Shown here: in pieces, positions 6,471 through 7,296 of the stretch
How positions within the stretch are numbered: the first letter of the stretch is position 1
How the letters are laid out: each line of letters starts with the position of its first letter
Source: JAAFIP01 sp043777795
Lineage (GTDB): Bacteria; Pseudomonadota; Gammaproteobacteria; Burkholderiales; Burkholderiaceae_C
Reading direction: 5' to 3'
DNA length: 7,296 nucleotides
NCBI GenBank assembly: GCA_043777795.1
Contig: JAYWHJ010000275.1
Location: 1 to 7,296, forward strand
Made by a program: the position numbers and the translations under genes
The notes under the pieces: model-generated
Seen by the model: the letters and a program-made list of their open reading frames with translations, nothing else
Told to the model about the DNA's origin: nothing
Database searches by the model: none

Positions 6471-6803
6471 ATGGCAGGAAAGTTTGAACTCAAAAAATCC
6501 AAAAACAACAAGTATTTCTTCAACCTACTCGCAGGCAACGGCCAAATCATCATGGTCAGCGAGATGTATGAGAGCAAAGCCAGCGCCCAAAACGGCATCG
6601 CCTCAGTGCAAAAAAACGCGGGCACCCCAGAGCGTTTTGAAAGCAAGGTGGGCAAAGACGGCTCGCCCTACTTTGTGCTCAAAGCAGGCAACCACCAAGT
6701 CATCGGCCAAAGCCAAATGTACGCCAGCGAAAAAGCCCGCGACGGCGGCATAGAGTCCTGCAAAAACAGTGCGCCTGGGGCAGCAGTAGACGACCAAAGC
6801 TGA
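6471..6803 (+). CDS. yegP: YegP-like DUF1508 tandem-repeat protein
   Basis: Small soluble protein of 110 residues, the same length as E. coli YegP, with matching N-terminus MAGKFELKKSKNNKYFF. It consists of two tandem DUF1508 repeats of about 48 residues. Repeat 1 (about 4-50) has FELKKS, AGNGQIIMVSEMY and GIASVQKNA. Repeat 2 (about 55-101) has RFESKV, AGNHQVIGQSQMY and GIESCKNSA. Each repeat is expected to form a beta-beta-beta-alpha unit. The biochemical function of the family is not established. The gene has its own predicted promoter, a good Shine-Dalgarno and a terminator, so it is probably monocistronic. The C-terminal tail GAAVDDQS is short and polar. It converges with a minus-strand gene 55 bases downstream. 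Confidence 0.93.
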   Translation: MAGKFELKKSKNNKYFFNLLAGNGQIIMVSEMYESKASAQNGIASVQKNAGTPERFESKVGKDGSPYFVLKAGNHQVIGQSQMYASEKARDGGIESCKNSAPGAAVDDQS

Positions 6804-6828
6804 TTCGCGCTCTTGTGCCTTGCAGAAT

Positions 6829-6860
6829 AAAAGCCAGCTTGACAACCAGTTGGTTTTTTT
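6829..6860 (+). terminator. Intrinsic terminator of yegP
   Basis: AAAAGCCAGC (6829-6838) can pair with GTTGGTTTTT (6849-6858), giving ten pairs of which two are G-U, with a ten-base loop. The T-run extends from 6854 to 6860. It starts 26 bases after the yegP stop. On the minus strand the two wobble pairs become A-C mismatches, so it should work mainly in the yegP direction. Its end touches the stop codon of the convergent gene (6859-6861). Confidence 0.65.
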
Positions 6861-7128
6861 ATCTGCGCAGCCAGCGCGGCACCTTAAAGCGCACAATCAT
6901 CACATACGCCACGACGTAAGACACCATAAACAGCAGGCAAAATAACATCAGTATCACCGTGTTTTGCCAAAACAGCACCGCTGGCACCACTGTCAGCATG
7001 GTAAAGGCCCACAGATAGGGCGAAGTGCGGTTATTGCGCGTCAGCAAGCGGCGCGTCTCGTTGTCGTGAAACACCCCCCGCACAATGCGCTTGTACACCA
7101 GCTGGTGAAAATGCAGCGAATCTGCCAT
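6859..7128 (-). other. Possible stand-alone small membrane protein inside the fusion frame
   Basis: An internal ATG at 7126-7128 would give an 89-residue protein, MADSLHFHQLVYKRIV to VPRWLRR, containing all of the non-SpoT sequence. It has an N-terminal amphipathic/basic part, the polar motif RNNRTSPYLW, two closely spaced transmembrane helices and a basic C-terminus, so both ends are probably cytoplasmic. No convincing Shine-Dalgarno precedes the ATG (ggcgtgtcgccaggc). It may be the original gene that became joined to a truncated spoT. Family not recognised. Confidence 0.45.
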
Positions 7129-7296
7129 GCCTGGCGACACGCCGCGCACCATCTTGCGGTAGATCGAAAACAGCGTCTTCTCGCGACCATGCACTTGCAC
7201 CAACAGCTTGGACTGGGTGAAGGCTTTTTCCACGTCGCGCTGAATGCGCTCGACGATGTCACGCCGGTAGCCACGCGCCTTCAGCACCGCTTTCGA
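6859..7296 (-). CDS. SpoT/Rel-like segment fused in frame to a two-helix membrane tail, 5' end beyond window
   Basis: The frame is open from the right edge (reading SKAVLKARGYRRDIVERIQ) to a TAA at 6859-6861, giving 145 visible residues. A GTG at 7287 is not needed as start, because the SpoT similarity continues upstream of it. The first ~49 residues resemble bifunctional (p)ppGpp synthetase/hydrolase SpoT where the helical linker after the HD hydrolase domain meets the synthetase domain; GREKTLFSIYRKM is the start of that domain. After the Met at 7150-7152 the similarity stops at once: the ppGpp synthetase core, TGS and ACT regions are absent. The tail instead has HFHQLVYKRIVRG, NNRTSPYLW and two hydrophobic helices (about 6970-7017 and 6895-6960), ending in basic VPRWLRR. 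I do not recognise this tail family. It may be a real fusion, a remnant of a deletion, or a chimeric assembly. Confidence 0.75.
   Translation of the reverse strand, partial: SKAVLKARGYRRDIVERIQRDVEKAFTQSKLLVQVHGREKTLFSIYRKMVRGVSPGMADSLHFHQLVYKRIVRGVFHDNETRRLLTRNNRTSPYLWAFTMLTVVPAVLFWQNTVILMLFCLLFMVSYVVAYVMIVRFKVPRWLRR
7150..7296 (-). other. spoT: Partial spoT-derived coding segment (end of hydrolase linker, start of synthetase domain)
   Basis: This segment encodes KARGYRRDIVERIQRDVE and HGREKTLFSIYRKM, the diagnostic order for SpoT/Rel proteins around E. coli SpoT residues 215-265. The normal continuation after the YRKM motif (a His-Leu-Ser-Phe-like stretch leading to DIYGFR) is absent in all frames given by the following bases, so a simple one-base frameshift does not explain the break. 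In most proteobacteria rpoZ lies just upstream of spoT, so rpoZ would be expected to the right of the window on the minus strand. Confidence 0.75.

Overview
The window is ordinary-looking chromosomal DNA from a GC-rich betaproteobacterium. The protein sequences and the accC-prmA-(zinc-ribbon/DUF3426)-PfkB kinase gene order suggest the Comamonadaceae (Rhodoferax/Polaromonas/Acidovorax type). This placement rests on recognition of the sequences, not on a search.

Positions 1-6350 carry six genes on the + strand, tightly packed: the 3' nine-tenths of accC (biotin carboxylase of acetyl-CoA carboxylase), prmA (ribosomal protein L11 methyltransferase), a membrane-anchored zinc-ribbon/DUF3426 protein of unknown role, a PfkB-family sugar/nucleoside kinase, rodA (SEDS peptidoglycan polymerase) and a beta-hydroxyacid dehydrogenase of the HIBADH family. 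The gaps are 13, 74, 45 and 15 bases, and the last pair overlaps by the stop/start bases TTGA. Most of this run may be co-transcribed. A candidate extra promoter lies before the DUF3426 gene. Five consecutive genes have no recognisable Shine-Dalgarno sequence. The products serve fatty-acid synthesis, ribosome modification, nucleoside or sugar phosphorylation, wall elongation and an unassigned redox step, so the cluster is a housekeeping growth run and not a single pathway.

Positions 6351-6860 hold an independent unit: a sigma70-like promoter with an inverted repeat over its -35 box, a yegP-type DUF1508 gene with a good Shine-Dalgarno sequence, and an intrinsic terminator.

Positions 6859-7296 hold a convergent minus-strand gene that enters from beyond the right edge. 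Its first ~49 visible residues look like SpoT/Rel, covering the hydrolase-synthetase linker and the start of the synthetase domain. The frame then switches, with no stop, into an unrelated tail of about 90 residues with two membrane helices. This is the most unusual item in the window. It could be a membrane-tethered hydrolase-only stringent-response enzyme, a deletion-derived gene remnant, or an assembly chimera.

No RNA genes, insertion sequences, CRISPR arrays or integrase attachment sites were seen.
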